A DNA stretch of 64,000 bases from Diphasiastrum complanatum (lineage: Eukaryota > Streptophyta > Lycopodiopsida > Lycopodiales > Lycopodiaceae), in the NCBI GenBank assembly GCA_029204225.1, contig CM055098.1:14462533-14526532 (forward strand). Direction: 5' to 3'. This document shows, piece by piece, positions 39,070 to 50,149 of the stretch. How positions within the stretch are numbered: the stretch's first letter is position 1; every line of letters starts with the position of its first letter. The position numbers and the translations under genes are program-made. The notes beneath the pieces are model-generated. The model made no database searches. It saw only the letters and a program-made list of their open reading frames with translations, and was not told where the DNA came from.

Positions 39070-39660
39070 AAAAAAAGAAGAAGTAGGTGTAGCACTGCCA
39101 CGCCCATATTTATTTGCCACACATGGCAATAAAAATTGAATGTCAAAGTGCTAACATTACAGTGACCCTTTTTTATGCTCAGCCAAGGTGGTATGTTATA
39201 ATTTACCAAAATCACGTGCCAAGTAGACCATGTTCTTGCTTTCACGGAAAAGGGATTCACCCTATCCGTTGCAAGCCCAAACCTCACATTTCTAGAATCA
39301 CCTGCAAAACTTGGGTATTGTTTGTCAACGTGTTTCCATGCAGGTGAATTTGAGGGAACTCTCGTTATCTCATCTAACGAACGATGATTAGCATGCCAAT
39401 CCATAAGCTCTGCAAGGGACTTGCAATGAAACATTCGTTGCAATCATGGAATTACTGGAAAATGTCGTAACCCTTACATGGAATATTAGTCCATTGTAAA
39501 TTATCTCTATAACGAGGAGTGTCACATATCGGACATCTCCTAAGTGCTTGATACTCACCTTGATACAATATACAATCCTTTGGACATGCATAATGCAATT
39601 TGTAGTCCATTCCCAATGACTTTAACATCTTACGTGCCTCGGATCTTGTCTCTAGCATAG
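39070..39660 (-). mobile_element. CACTA (En/Spm) TNP2-type transposase fragment
   Basis: The minus strand encodes LGMDYKLHYACPKDCILYQG and LRRCPICDTPRYRD, then a frame slip near 39455 and QRMFHCKSLAELMDWHANHR, SPAWKHVDKQYPSFAGDSRN, FGLATDRVNPFSVKARTWST and ILVNYNIPPWLSIKKGH. This is the conserved N-terminal half of the Transposase_21 (TNP2) family. The frame ends after the IPPWL region; the catalytic remainder and TIRs are missing. It is a truncated relic. Confidence 0.88.
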
Positions 39661-39699
39661 CATTTCTGTTACAACTCTCTAAGATCATCGACTGCCTTG

Positions 39700-40126
39700 A
39701 AGGTTCCATACACCCCATACAAGTGATGATGCACCGTAACCGCCCATCCGTAGGGTCACAACCAACCCACCCCCATGCACTGGAGATATCGACATACTCA
39801 TGCCCGGTCAAGCCTCCTACGATAATCGACGTCCCATACCACGAGCCATCGCACTCGGCTCTCCCTAGCACACATCTCCTGGCCTGGAGATACATCCTAG
39901 CTCATGCACGTGCTCTCCATCCACCAACTCCCGGGTAGATTGAGTGAATGGTAAGAGGAAAACTCCACCACTAAATAGGCATAGCACAGTGGGTCCCATC
40001 AAGCACGGTACTGTCGGTGACATGTGACCACCTAGGATGGTGACGCGTGGCACCTAGACAAGTCAAATGTCTAGCATCATGCCCCTTGCGAGGCCGTCAC
40101 TGAAGGACGTACCATTATGGTATATA
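39700..40126 (-). repeat. Ty3/gypsy 3' LTR (minus strand), distal edge uncertain
   Basis: On the minus strand a G-rich run (GGGGAGGGGGGGG, about 40146-40128) precedes TGTTATATACCATAATGGTA. The position, directly after a chromodomain-like C-terminus, marks it as the polypurine tract and LTR start. The distal edge before the CACTA piece is estimated. Confidence 0.6.
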
Positions 40127-40149
40127 ACATCCCCCCCCCCCCCTCCCCA

Positions 40150-41830
40150 TAAAGACTTCCTTCTATAGGAAGAAACCAAGGAATCTAAGTCTTAAATCAT
40201 CCTCCTTCTCCCAGGTGTCCTCATCATCTTACTTACCTTTCCAATGAATCAAATGTTCAAAAATCAAATGAATTCTCAACTGATGTCATCGAGTATCCAT
40301 GATCCCTTCCGGTTCATGGGATACAAAAGCAGTCAAATCCTTTAATAGAACTAGGTCATCTATGGGAATCAGGTCATCTTTCCCACCAAGTCGTTCCTTT
40401 AAACGACTAACATGGAATACAGGATGAACCTTAGTTCCAACAGGGAGTTCTAGTCTATAAGCAGCCCTACCAATCTTCTTAAGGACTTTGAAAGGACCGC
40501 TAAAATATGGAGATAACTTCGGACATTTCCCCGTTTGAAGTGTCTTAGAGTCCTTGGGGATTCTAAGATACACCCAATCACCGATCTCAAACTCTTGAGG
40601 AGCGTGACTTCGGTTGGCATAGAACTGGGCTCTATCTTGAGCCGATCTAATGTTTTCCCTAGCCACCTGCAACATTTCCTGCATATCGTGCAAGAAGTCC
40701 ACTGCAGCCTGAACCTTGAGGCCTTTGAGTCCAACGGAGATAGGAGAATGAGGCTGAAAGCCGCACAAGAGCATAAAAGGACTAAAACTAGTGGCAAAAT
40801 GCTTCATACTATTGTATGCAAACTCAACCGTTGGGAGATACTTTTCCCAATCTGATTGTCGCCTGGAAACATATGCATGAAGCATATCTTCCGTCAACTG
40901 GTTGACACGTTCGATCTAACCATCAGTTTCTGGGTGATCTGTAGATGATAGACTTACAGTAGTTTCTAGTCTTTCAAAGACCACCTACCAAAACTTGCTA
41001 GTGAACTTGGAATCACGATCACTAACAATATCGTTCGACAACCCATACAACCTGAACAACTTTTCAACGAAGAGTTGAGCAAGTTTTAAAGCTTTGACAG
41101 TAGTTTTTATTAATATAAACTGAGCCATTTCGGTTAGCCTGTCAACTACTACCCAAATAGCATCGTGACGCTTCCTTGACCTGGGGAGTCCGACCACAAA
41201 ATCCATGGAAAGGTTTTTCCATTTCTTGCTGGGAATTTCCAATGGATGCAACAGACCAGCTGCTTTGAGTCTTTCCGCTCTATTTACTTGGCACTGTTCA
41301 CACTTTTGAACATATGCCTCGACATGATCTTTCATTTTTGGCCAGTAAAATTCTCTCTTAACAAGGTCAAGTGTCCTCTGTATACCAGGGTGTCCCGCAC
41401 TGAGGCTATCGTACGCGTGGCACTTGTTCAGGATTTGGGCCCTTATGTCCACGATATTTGGCACACCAACTTTTCCTCTACAGAAAAGCAAACCATTTCT
41501 AATGGAATAATCATCAAGTATCTTCTCTTCATGAGATTTCTTGGAAACCTGCTTTCCAAGATTATCTCTCAATCACTACAAAGCTTTTTGCCAGGACATC
41601 TTGCCAAATATGACCAAAAAACTCATCGGTTCGACAAAGATCTCGTAGAGAAAGATACAACTCGGATTGGAATTCAACAAATCATAACTGATTAACTTTT
41701 CCAATCCCGCTCAAAGCATCAGTGACACAATTCGACGTACCTCGACGGTACTTAATGTCGAATTCGAACTCTTGAATGAGTTCCAACCAACGGGCCTTAC
41801 GACCCCATGCTCTATTGAAGAACATATTTG
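40150..41830 (-). pseudogene. Ty3/gypsy RNase H-integrase-chromodomain, minus strand
   Basis: On the minus strand: the RNase H end RKARWLELIQEFEFDIKYRR (about 41800), zinc-binding integrase HAYDSLSAGHPGIQRTLDLV and CEQCQVNRAERLK, catalytic core MDFVVGLPRSRKRHDAIWVV and SDRDSKFTSKFW, then after a stop near 40980 MTEDMLHAYVSRRQSDWEKY and the C-terminal GDWVYLRIPKDSKTLQTGKC, PYFSGPFKVLKKIGRAAYRL and VHPVFHVSRLKERLGG. It closes with a chromodomain-like FEHLIHWKGK..DEDTWEKEDDL in a frame with stops. Few stops otherwise, so this chromovirus copy is moderately young. Protease, gag and reverse transcriptase are absent; homology ends near 41835. Confidence 0.92.
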
Positions 41831-41834
41831 CTAA

Positions 41835-43082
41835 TCCCATCCTTGCAACGACTGTGGGACATAGTAGAAGTTGAATATCTAAAACTAGACATTTTTTTAT
41901 TTATTCAAATTGAAATGGAAATTTGACACGAAGTTTTCCTTTGTTCTTACCTCTAGGGTTCTTCCTTTTTCTTTCTTCCCAACTCTGTAGTTTTTTATTC
42001 TCTTGATGTACAAGTTTGCTTGATCAATATGTCTTATCCTTTCTTCTTGCTCCTGTAGTACCTTGCCAGGAATGGATGTGACAATCTACCTCTGAAATGC
42101 CCACCATGTTGTGTACTTTTATGAAATGCCGCTCTTGCTTGCCAATGAGATTTTTCCATTCCTTGCGATGACCATATGCTAAGACTTCCACTATTTCCTG
42201 CAAAGAATGTCGCATGATGCCGTAATATGTCATAAAAACATAATCTAAAGCAGTACCAAAAGTATGTAAAGTAATTGCACATATTTGCTATAGTAGTGTA
42301 AGTTGGGAATCAAGAATCAGCCTAATATGCTCTACAGTGACAACCAAGGCTGTATATTCCTCTGCAAAAATGGTGGATTTCATAAGCGAAGCAAGTATTG
42401 AAGTATCATTATGTAAGAGATCTAGTGCAGGGTAATCTAATTAAAATAGAATATTGTTGCACTGACGAGATGATTGCAGATACCAAATCCATGGCCAGAG
42501 GGAGGCTTTGTTCTGAGGGAACAAATGGGGATGCTTGATGTTGGTTAACTAGAAGTTTGAATTGAGGGAAAGTTTGCTGGGTCAATTGCAAATTCTGGCT
42601 ACTGTCATAACGGTATGAAAGTGTTTATGGGGTCTGTTGCCCAATTCTTGGGATTAGGACGTGCATTGTAAAGTTAAATACACAGATGTAAGTTTTGGTT
42701 TCTTGGCATGTGCGAGCCCTGTTCTTGATGGGCAGCTGTGAAGTGGATACATATGACGGATTTCTGGCTATGATGCCTCACTCGAGTTTTTGTACCTCTC
42801 GTGTGTTCTTGTCGTCCTTGTGATATTGCATTTATTCTTAGATGATTGTGTTTTGCTGCATGTAGATCGAATAGCTGTGCAGGTTGCCTTGAATCTGCAG
42901 GTACAGATCCGCCATTACTTACAAAGGAGTGAGACAAAGTAAGAAGTACTACTATCAGCTTGCATCTTTTCCTTATCTATAAAAAAAAAAACTGTTGTAC
43001 ATGTGAAGAACCATCAAAATGGTCACTAGTCCCTAGGCTAATTGAAATGACTTCGTGATACTCTAGCAAATTTTCAATCACA
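41835..43082. other. Unassigned DNA with exon-like stretches
   Basis: On the minus strand a stretch after TTCTTTGCAG (about 42200 down to 42060) stays open as EIVEVLAYGHRKEWKNLIG..., and another at about 42409-42591 is open. One minus-strand stretch near 42380-42310 (FAEEYTALVVTVEHIRLI) weakly recalls the copia RNase H TEAEY motif. None of this can be tied to a family. Confidence 0.35.
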
Positions 43083-43562
43083 AAAACAGATAAATAAGCA
43101 TTGGGCTCGACATACATTGATGTCATATATTATAGCAAATTTGATCCATATTCTCCTGCCTCGGGATCTTGCGTTTGTTTAATGTTCTATAAGAATGCTA
43201 AGTTCAGGAAGCCTTTTTGGGTGTCCCCATTGACTATGATCTTTAATCTGGTTGATCTCTTTTCTGTATGATCTGCTATTCAGTTCCGAGACATTCAATA
43301 CCACCGTGACGAAATAATCCGAAAATTTCAAGCTTAGATCAAGAGTTTTCTCTGACCTGAATTTGGTCACAAGATGACGAAGGAACATTGCGATTTCTAG
43401 CTTTGCCAGCTCGTATCCAGCGCATTGTCTGGGCCCTCCTCCAAATACCACGAAGTTGTTGATGGTCGGAGACATGCTTTGATTCCATATGAAATACGGG
43501 AGTCAATAGTAAGCACATGTACTTATTGTAATTTGTAAAATGCAGCGAGCCTGCAGAAAGAA
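43083..43562 (-). pseudogene. Partial inverted copy of the P450 gene (intron 7, exon 8, flank)
   Basis: The minus strand carries the end of intron 7, exon 8 with [20 protein letters not shown], and part of intron 8 of the P450 at 8669-11788. Introns are retained, so it is a DNA-level duplicate and not a retrocopy. About 400 bp (rest of intron 8, exon 9 and 3' UTR) are deleted, joining a point equal to 11452 with about 11852. Similarity then continues through the P450 3' flank to about 12002. The exon-8 acceptor (ATCAG/ACT in the parent) is changed to ATCAAAGC. The upstream side stops at 43562, where a copia LTR begins. Exons 1-7 are not found in the window. Confidence 0.9.
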
Positions 43563-43563
43563 T

Positions 43564-44418
43564 TGTTAAGAATTGTAAAACATATATATCATCTGTTGTT
43601 AATGTTTGGGGGATCCTACTCATGTAAATATTTTGTACATATCCAAGGTATGTGAATTGAGCACATATTCTTGTAGAATAGGGCGAGTTTGGGTTAGGTA
43701 GATCAAATTCCAGTGACATGCATAAAGTCTAGTTGGTCTAGTATGATATGCAATAATGTTGACAATATCTAGTTTGACATGCATATAGAGATTCACATGG
43801 AACTGGTCAATTATGACCTTGTAGAAACTCGAGCCACAATAAATGCATAATGTCCTAAGTTTCCATAGTGACATGCAAAGCATGCAATCACTCTAATGGA
43901 CACATGCATGTAGATTTGTACATGGCTAGTTGAGAAATTGCCATATGGAGAAAGTAGGTAGAAGTTAGGTGCAATCTATGCATGCTAGCAATTTGTTTGC
44001 ACTTGAATAGGTGTAGGATGTGCATTGAATGCAAAGAGTACCACGAATTTTGGCTCTCCTATATATGTACATATCATTCTCATTCACAAAGTAATGAAGA
44101 ACCAAAGTTTTGTAGCTATCTCATGCTTGGTTGGATCTAAACTATTTTTTCTTGTTATCTCTCTAGCTCTCTCTCTCTCTCTCTCTAACTCGTGTTGAGG
44201 CTAATGCTTATGCATTGTAATCTTGTACTTTTAATCATTCTTTGATTCATTGCTATCATAGTCTATTGATTAGCATGCTAGATTGTGAATTAGCCATATC
44301 TTCTGAACTAGATCTTGTTGAACAATCTAGAATCAGGGTACTGTGCCAATCACAAAGCTTAATCAAGATCAGTCACTCTTGTGGACATTCCCCACACGTG
44401 TGAATTCTGGAATTTTCA
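43564..44418 (+). repeat. Copia 5' LTR, family L3
   Basis: It starts TGTTAAGAATTG and ends GGAATTTTCA, two bases before a primer-binding site. The length of about 855 bp is typical. It begins exactly where P450-copy similarity ends, so the element inserted into the copy's intron 7. No matching 3' LTR is in the window. Confidence 0.8.
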
Positions 44419-44421
44419 ACA

Positions 44422-44434
44422 TGGTATCAGAGCC
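44422..44434 (+). promoter_or_regulatory. tRNA-iMet primer-binding site (PBS)
   Basis: TGGTATCAGAGCC matches the 3' end complement of initiator methionine tRNA, the standard primer site of plant copia elements. It lies three bases after the LTR. Confidence 0.92.
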
Positions 44435-45194
44435 TCATTAAGCTTTGCATGCTAATTTCCCTGATAGTACAAGAAATTGAGAGATAAACAAGCAAAAAAA
44501 AAAAAAAAAGTTTTCATCTTTTCTAACATTTCTCTGAAGTGTAATTGGATCAAATCGGACCTGAACTGAATTCTCAGACCTGAATTGAGGTAGTACGGAA
44601 TTCTGGAATTCCGCACGTGTGAAAATCAGAGACTTTCAGTCCCTTTGTTTCCTTGCTGATAGATCCGAAGATAGCAGTGTTATAACTTGATGGAAAGCTT
44701 ATGATCTGTACTTTCCATAGAAATTGAAACCAAATCAATCTGAAGTGTCTAGCAAGAGTTATAAGCTCTTAAAGAGGTTTAGGATAGGTTCAAAATCCGA
44801 GTGACAACTTTTTGATTTGAATCAATTTATACTTTGTTCTAAATTCATGGTTTTTGAGCATCCTACACAAGAAACTAAAGATCAAGACTGAGTTTGAAGT
44901 AATTGAACACCTTTGAGCCTTCTGAGTGTCAATAGTGTTTTCTTTTGTTGCATTTCACATGTGCCAAAAGTAGGATTCAAACTAACCAAAGTGTCTCAAT
45001 CCACTTTGTGTATCTGATCTAGTTAGCTTGTCTTGTGGAATATTTGAGATCTGTCTCAAATACAGTTGCATGTGTTTTACATAGGAAGGTAATACTTTCT
45101 TGAAAATACCTATAGTGAAAGAAAGCAGCAACTCTAAGTCAGATAGGAACAAGCTCAAACATATTGCAGTCCAATTACAAGAGCCTTCACATGC

Positions 45195-47211
45195 ATGGCA
45201 TCTGTAGGAGATTGTCTCTTTCAAGCTAGTGAAAGACTATACACCTTTAACTATTCAGTTTGGAAGGATAGGATATAATCCTTGTTGATTCTCTATGGTG
45301 TAATGGATATTGTAACTGGAACTGAAGTTGAACTTGCAGCTTTTGATGAGGCTCAGAGATTCAAGAAGAGAGCAAGAATTGCTCTACATATCATCGAATT
45401 GAACATCTCTGATGAGATATTGAGAGAGATTAGTTCATGCACCTCAGCAAAGGAGACTTGGGAGACTCTGAAGAACCTTCAAGAAGCCGAGATCAAGTCA
45501 AGAAAGAGGAGTAAGAACCAATACTCTCGTGCCTTCACCAAGAAAAAAGCAAAGAACAAAGACTATGGTGGAGTAGAAGATGAGTCAGTTCATCCTTCTA
45601 ACTTCAAGAAGAAGACACAAGAAGTTCAAACCAGTTGTATTATAGAAGACTCACATGCAAGTTGTGGAGAGGCATCTCTTCTGATGTCTAGTTTTTCTTC
45701 TTTTTCTTTTAATGATGTATCATGGTATATTGATAGTGGAGCAACAACTCATATGAGTTGCTCCAAAGATTCTTTTGTTTCTATTGAATCTGTTCTAGAT
45801 CCTAAGAAATCAATATACACAGCAGTTGGTGATGCATGTGCAATTGAAGGTGTTGGAAATTGTTCCTTAAAACTTACATCTTCTATGAATTTTACACTTT
45901 CCAATGTTCTCTACGTGCCTAATCTCACAAAGAGTGTGATTAGTGTAGGAAAGTTGTTAGATGATTGTTATGAACTGGATTTCAATATCAATGGTTGTTT
46001 CATAAAGAAAGAAAATGAGATCCTTGCAAGTGGATCTAAATATGAAGGTATTTTCAAGCTAGATGTGCATGAAAATTCAAGTTTATGTGATGCTGCATTA
46101 ATGACTTATATTTTCAAGGAGGAGCTATGGCATAGGAAGTTGTATGTTTCCAACTTCAGGTCTATGCCTATTATAGTCAAGGAGATCAAGCCAAGAGTGG
46201 CTTATTCTATGGCAAAATCACTTATGGATCCATATTTAATGTCTTCTAAAAAGACAAAACATTCTATGGAGTTGGAACATTCCGATGTTCATCTTTCTTT
46301 ATCAGTAAGCAAGGAAGGTGTTTCTTGCTTTACATGTACCATTGATGGATCCACAAGTTACATTTGGATGTGTCTTGTCTCTTCAAGTTTTTTGGTGCAT
46401 GTGTATGTTCCATCATGCAAAACTTTATGGAGTTATTAAGCTAATGGAAGAAGTGCACTTTATGAAGTCTTGTTCAGTTATGAGCCTAAGGTTGTATATC
46501 TTTAGTGTTCTTGAAGACTATTGCTTTGTATGTGGTTTCTTGGAAAGAAAGAAGGATGGTGATCCTAGTCTATGGACCATGGTTGGATGCTTATCCACCA
46601 AGGAAGGCTACATAGCCTTTACACTCTCTATCTTGAAGGTGTTTGAGCATGGAGAAGTTCTTGATTTTGAAGATCTATTTTCTATCTTGGAAGTGGCCGA
46701 GAGCACAATGTCTCATAGTGCATCACAAGTCATTACTATGGCAAGTAATCAAGTTGTGATGAGGTCAAGGTTTGAGGAGGAGTATTCTCAACATGCATGT
46801 CCAAGGAGATCTTCGTCATTGTACAAGACCGAGTCCTTGTTAATCTTATTTCATGGAAAAGAAAAGATAAGTAAAGGTGGTATTCATTTTGTTTTACTCA
46901 CCTATCGTTCTTTTTCTTTGATTAATGATGTATCTTGCTTAATTGAGATTTGCTTATCTCAAAGATCAAGTAAGACTATTCTGTTTTTGAATGAAGTCTT
47001 TAGTTTGGAATTACTTCTTGTCTTTTGTGACTTGATTGTGTTTCCAAAACATCTAGAAAGCAAGATGTTGTACCATCATTTGTATGCTCTTAAATTGAGT
47101 AAGAGCAAGTATGAGTTTAGTACTCATAGTTTGAAAAAAGAAGTTTTTTCATGTATTGAGGCATATTGTAAACTTCTTGTGAGGTTAAGTGAAGCATCGA
47201 TGGTACTTTGA
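45195..47211 (+). mobile_element. Deleted copia element: fused gag-protease-integrase remnants
   Basis: Gag begins at ATG 45195 (MASVGDCLFQASERLY) and meets one stop near 45276. The frame then runs to 46439 through gag (EISSCTSAKETWETLKNLQE), an internally deleted gag middle, and protease VSWYIDSGATTHMSCS with LYVPNLTKSVISVGKL. Integrase is only a collapsed SDVHLSLSVSKEGVSCFTC piece. An overlapping second frame (46318-47211, 297 codons) carries the integrase C-terminal region, diverged: SLWTMVGCLSTKEGYIAFTL against AYKGIMVGYSSTKKAYRVFI of the element at 51 kb, and SRFEEEYSQHACPRRSSS against SRFDEDSPRIFLPRRSMR. Zinc knuckle, reverse transcriptase and RNase H are absent, so it could only be moved by another element. 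The leader between the PBS and gag is ~750 bp. Confidence 0.8.
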
Positions 47212-47329
47212 AACATGAAAAGACTCAAAAAAGTGTTATAACTATAAATATAAGGTTTTTTAAGAGTAACAAATACTGTTGTTGGGATACTCCAAGAGTA
47301 CCAAAGCAATCAGCACCAAAAGAAACTTA

Positions 47330-47680
47330 CTCTTTGCAAGCCCCTTGTGAGCCCAAGCCCTGGCCTCCTCGAGGATCTTCTCGCTACACCCTGGTTTTAC
47401 ACAAAAGTCTTTCGTTCTTATGGTCACAACAACACATAATGGATGGTAAGAATGCCTGCAGACAAACATGAATGATCCGAGAAGAAAGGTGGAGTCCAAA
47501 AACTCACTATATGCAACACAAAACCCAAGGGTGTGGATATAGTCTGCCCTGCCCACCACGTGGGGTCTCAGAAAAAAAAAGTGAATCCGTGTCCCCTGTT
47601 GATCCTCTCTTGCATCAAGTTCACAAAAGCAATGTGCCCTTGAGCATCCTTCCAATCTAACTCCAGCTTTTTGTATTCTC
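47330..47680 (-). other. Possible two-exon relic with Cys/His zinc-binding motif
   Basis: On the minus strand, YKKLELDWKDAQGHIAFVNL..INRGHGFTFFFSETPRGG is open (about 47675-47500). A later stretch after TTGTCTGCAG (about 47466 down) encodes RHSYHPLCVVVTIRTKDFC, VKPGCSEKILEEARAW and AHKGLAKSK. The HxYHPxC...C...C pattern recalls zinc-binding modules in transposon-encoded plant proteins. The frames do not join cleanly. It adjoins the GTACCAAA cluster and may belong to the same element. Confidence 0.35.
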
Positions 47681-47699
47681 TCTGCAATGAAAATCCGAA

Positions 47700-48560
47700 T
47701 TACTACAAAATAGCACCAAACAATAACAATAAACAACAGTACCAAACAATAGCCAACACTGTATATACTATACATTAGCTTCAAAACTATCAAGCATTTT
47801 CAAAAAACTACCAAACAAAGCATAAATGTGCCAAACAATACTAAAAAGTGAATCCGGAAGTACTAGAAGTACCAAACATGACCCTAAAAGTTCCAAACAA
47901 AGCATAGAAAATGCCAAACAGTGCTAAAAAATGAATCCAGAAGTACCAAAAATACCAAAAAAAATCTTAATAGTTTCAAACAGACCAAAAAAATTTAAAA
48001 CCAATAGTACCAATTTTGTCAAAAGTACCAAATTACAAAACACCAATAGTTAGAAAGGTTACATTTGTACCAAACTGCAAAATAACCAATTGTACCATTA
48101 GTTACTAAAATGTCAATAGTACCGATTCACAATAGTACCTTAGTCTCAAATGTTCCGAATGAACGAAGTTGTGAAAAGTGCAAAACCACCAAAATTAGTA
48201 ACGTACAAACTACCAATCAGTACACCAAAAACAAATCCAAAAGTTTCAAAAGTACCAAATAATAGCTAAAAGGTTCAAAACAGACTAGAAGTTTAAATCC
48301 AATGTCAAAATTGTCAAAGGTTCGGATAGTATCAAACTGCAAAAATTCTAGTATTACAAAAAGTACCAGTAGTACCAAATTTAAAAAAATTTAGTATTAC
48401 TAAAAGTACCAATAGTACCAAACTGCAAAAGTACCTTTACATACAAAAGTGTCAAAAGTACCAAATTACAACAGTACTATAGGTGCAAAAGTTTCAAAAG
48501 AATGAGTTTTATAAAAGTGCAAGACAACCAAAAGCACCAAAAATCAAATCTAAAAGTACC
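47700..48560. repeat. GTACCAAA motif cluster 1
   Basis: About ten exact copies of GTACCAAA, all on the plus strand, plus many one-base variants (GTACCAAT, ATACCAAA, GCACCAAA, GTTCCAAA) occur at irregular spacing in 860 bp. Chance expectation for one 8-mer is far below one. The cluster lies 5' of transposase relic A. Confidence 0.8.
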
Positions 48561-50128
48561 AAAAGTAAAAAGTTTCAAACACCTTTTGTTGCAAACAAAA
48601 GAAGAGAATGAAATCTTGAAGTTAGATAATTCTCGTTTGCAAAATCTTATATTAAATCTTAACCAAGAAAATGATAATATGAAACTAACTGTACAAACAT
48701 TGTGTACGTCATATTGTCAAATAATTGCAGAACTGAACACATTATGGAAGAAAATATAGAACAATAAGTGAAAAAGAGTTATGTTAAAAGGTATTGATGA
48801 GCTTTAATGAAGGTAGGGGTCGACGGAAAAAAAAAAACAACTGGGCTTTCAAGTAAAATTTTGTTTTAAACTATTCATGTGTTTTATTTCATTTGGCACA
48901 TCATTGATTGTGAATTGTTTTTTTCTAAATCTTATTTTTATTTTGCAGATCAACTTTAGTCACCCATCAAAATCTGAAAGACAAGGACATGATTGGAAAA
49001 TCTTTGAGTGCAAGTTTTACAGCCCAGAGTCTACTACAAAATCAATGATATTCTTGATTGTAGAGGCCCTTATGAGCGAAGTCGACAAGATTATTGACCG
49101 AAAATTGATACAAGGAGCATGTGATTATCCTAGTATTAGCAGGGATGCATATGACACAATGTTTAAAATTATCAAAGAGGCATTTGGACAAGTACATCTA
49201 AAAAACTTTCCTATTCCTTGACCAATTCAAATCAAATTAGAGAGGGATGTGTTAAACAGGGGTATGCGAAACATCATTGGTATTCCTTACCATATCAATG
49301 AAACTTATAACTCAAAACATGGCACTTTGTCGTATGATTCCACCAACAACATGTTTGTATATTTGAATCATTTATTGAGATTTATTGTAAAATTTTATGG
49401 AATCACAAATGAAAGTGTTGAAAAGTTGATATTAGTTCTCAAGTTAGATGAATCAGAAGTAATAAAGGGACAAAAGCTGGAAAGGGTTAGTGTTACACTT
49501 ATGAATGGAGCATTAAGCAATACGATAAACTTGGAGAGTCTTAATTTCAGTGTGCAGTCCGAAAATAACATTTGGTGGTTAGCAGCTTTCCGGGTAACAT
49601 TGTTGTGTTCTTCTCTTAGATTTAAATCTATTTTATTGAGTACTAGTAACTAATTCTTTTAGTGAATTTATGATTTTGTGTTTTAAGGTAATATTGTTTT
49701 GTTATTATAGGCCTAAGATTTAAATATATTTGATCGAGTAATATTATTCAATTCTCTTAATATAGTCTATGATTTTGTGTTTCAAACAAGTTTTAAAAGA
49801 AGATCATGACATTCCATTTTGGATTTTTAGCAAAAAAAATTATCCAGAGATAATTAAGAATCATATGAACGACACACCACTCAATGTTCCTAGAATAGTT
49901 GACTTTAATGTGGAATGGCATTTGGCTAGAGGCTTAGAGTCGTTGAAGTGCATGTTCAATGTCTCACATGGAGCAAATTCGAAACATCCATGCCTCTATT
50001 GCATGAAAACTACAAAAGACATGTCAAAGAGCATGAGTGTTTCGAGGGATATAGAAGATCCGAACTGGAAACTAGTACTACCAATTCCTCTTACAATGTC
50101 CACATTTGTACACTACATGGAGAGGTAA
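48502..50128 (+). pseudogene. Transposase relic A (coiled-coil ORF plus CxxC-type transposase-like ORF)
   Basis: A first piece (48502-48759) encodes a leucine-rich coiled coil (LKLDNSRLQNLILNLNQEND). After a TATTTTGCAG acceptor near 48948, the second piece begins INFSHPSKSERQGHDW. One stop near 49220 is followed by the region LERVSVTLMNGALSNTINLE..SENNIWWLAAF, an intron-like AT-rich gap (about 49594-49785), and VDFNVEWHLARGLESLKCMF with GANSKHPCLYCMKTTKDM. The order 'inspect-and-pause strand, GD-like segment, LK(C/S)L..G..(A/S)NxxxxCxxC' recalls a transposase type found in many invertebrate and plant genomes; I cannot name it. The 3' end is lost where copia gag begins near 50150. Possibly the cluster at 47.7-48.56 kb is its left subterminal region. 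Confidence 0.5.
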
Positions 50129-50149
50129 GAATTATAGAAAAATTGATAT

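Noticed and set aside
42024-42591. Minus-strand exon-like pieces (EIVEVLAYGHRKEWKNLIG and another)
   Set aside because: Splice-like edges are present but the pieces do not join into a protein I can identify, and one may be a decayed copia RNase H.
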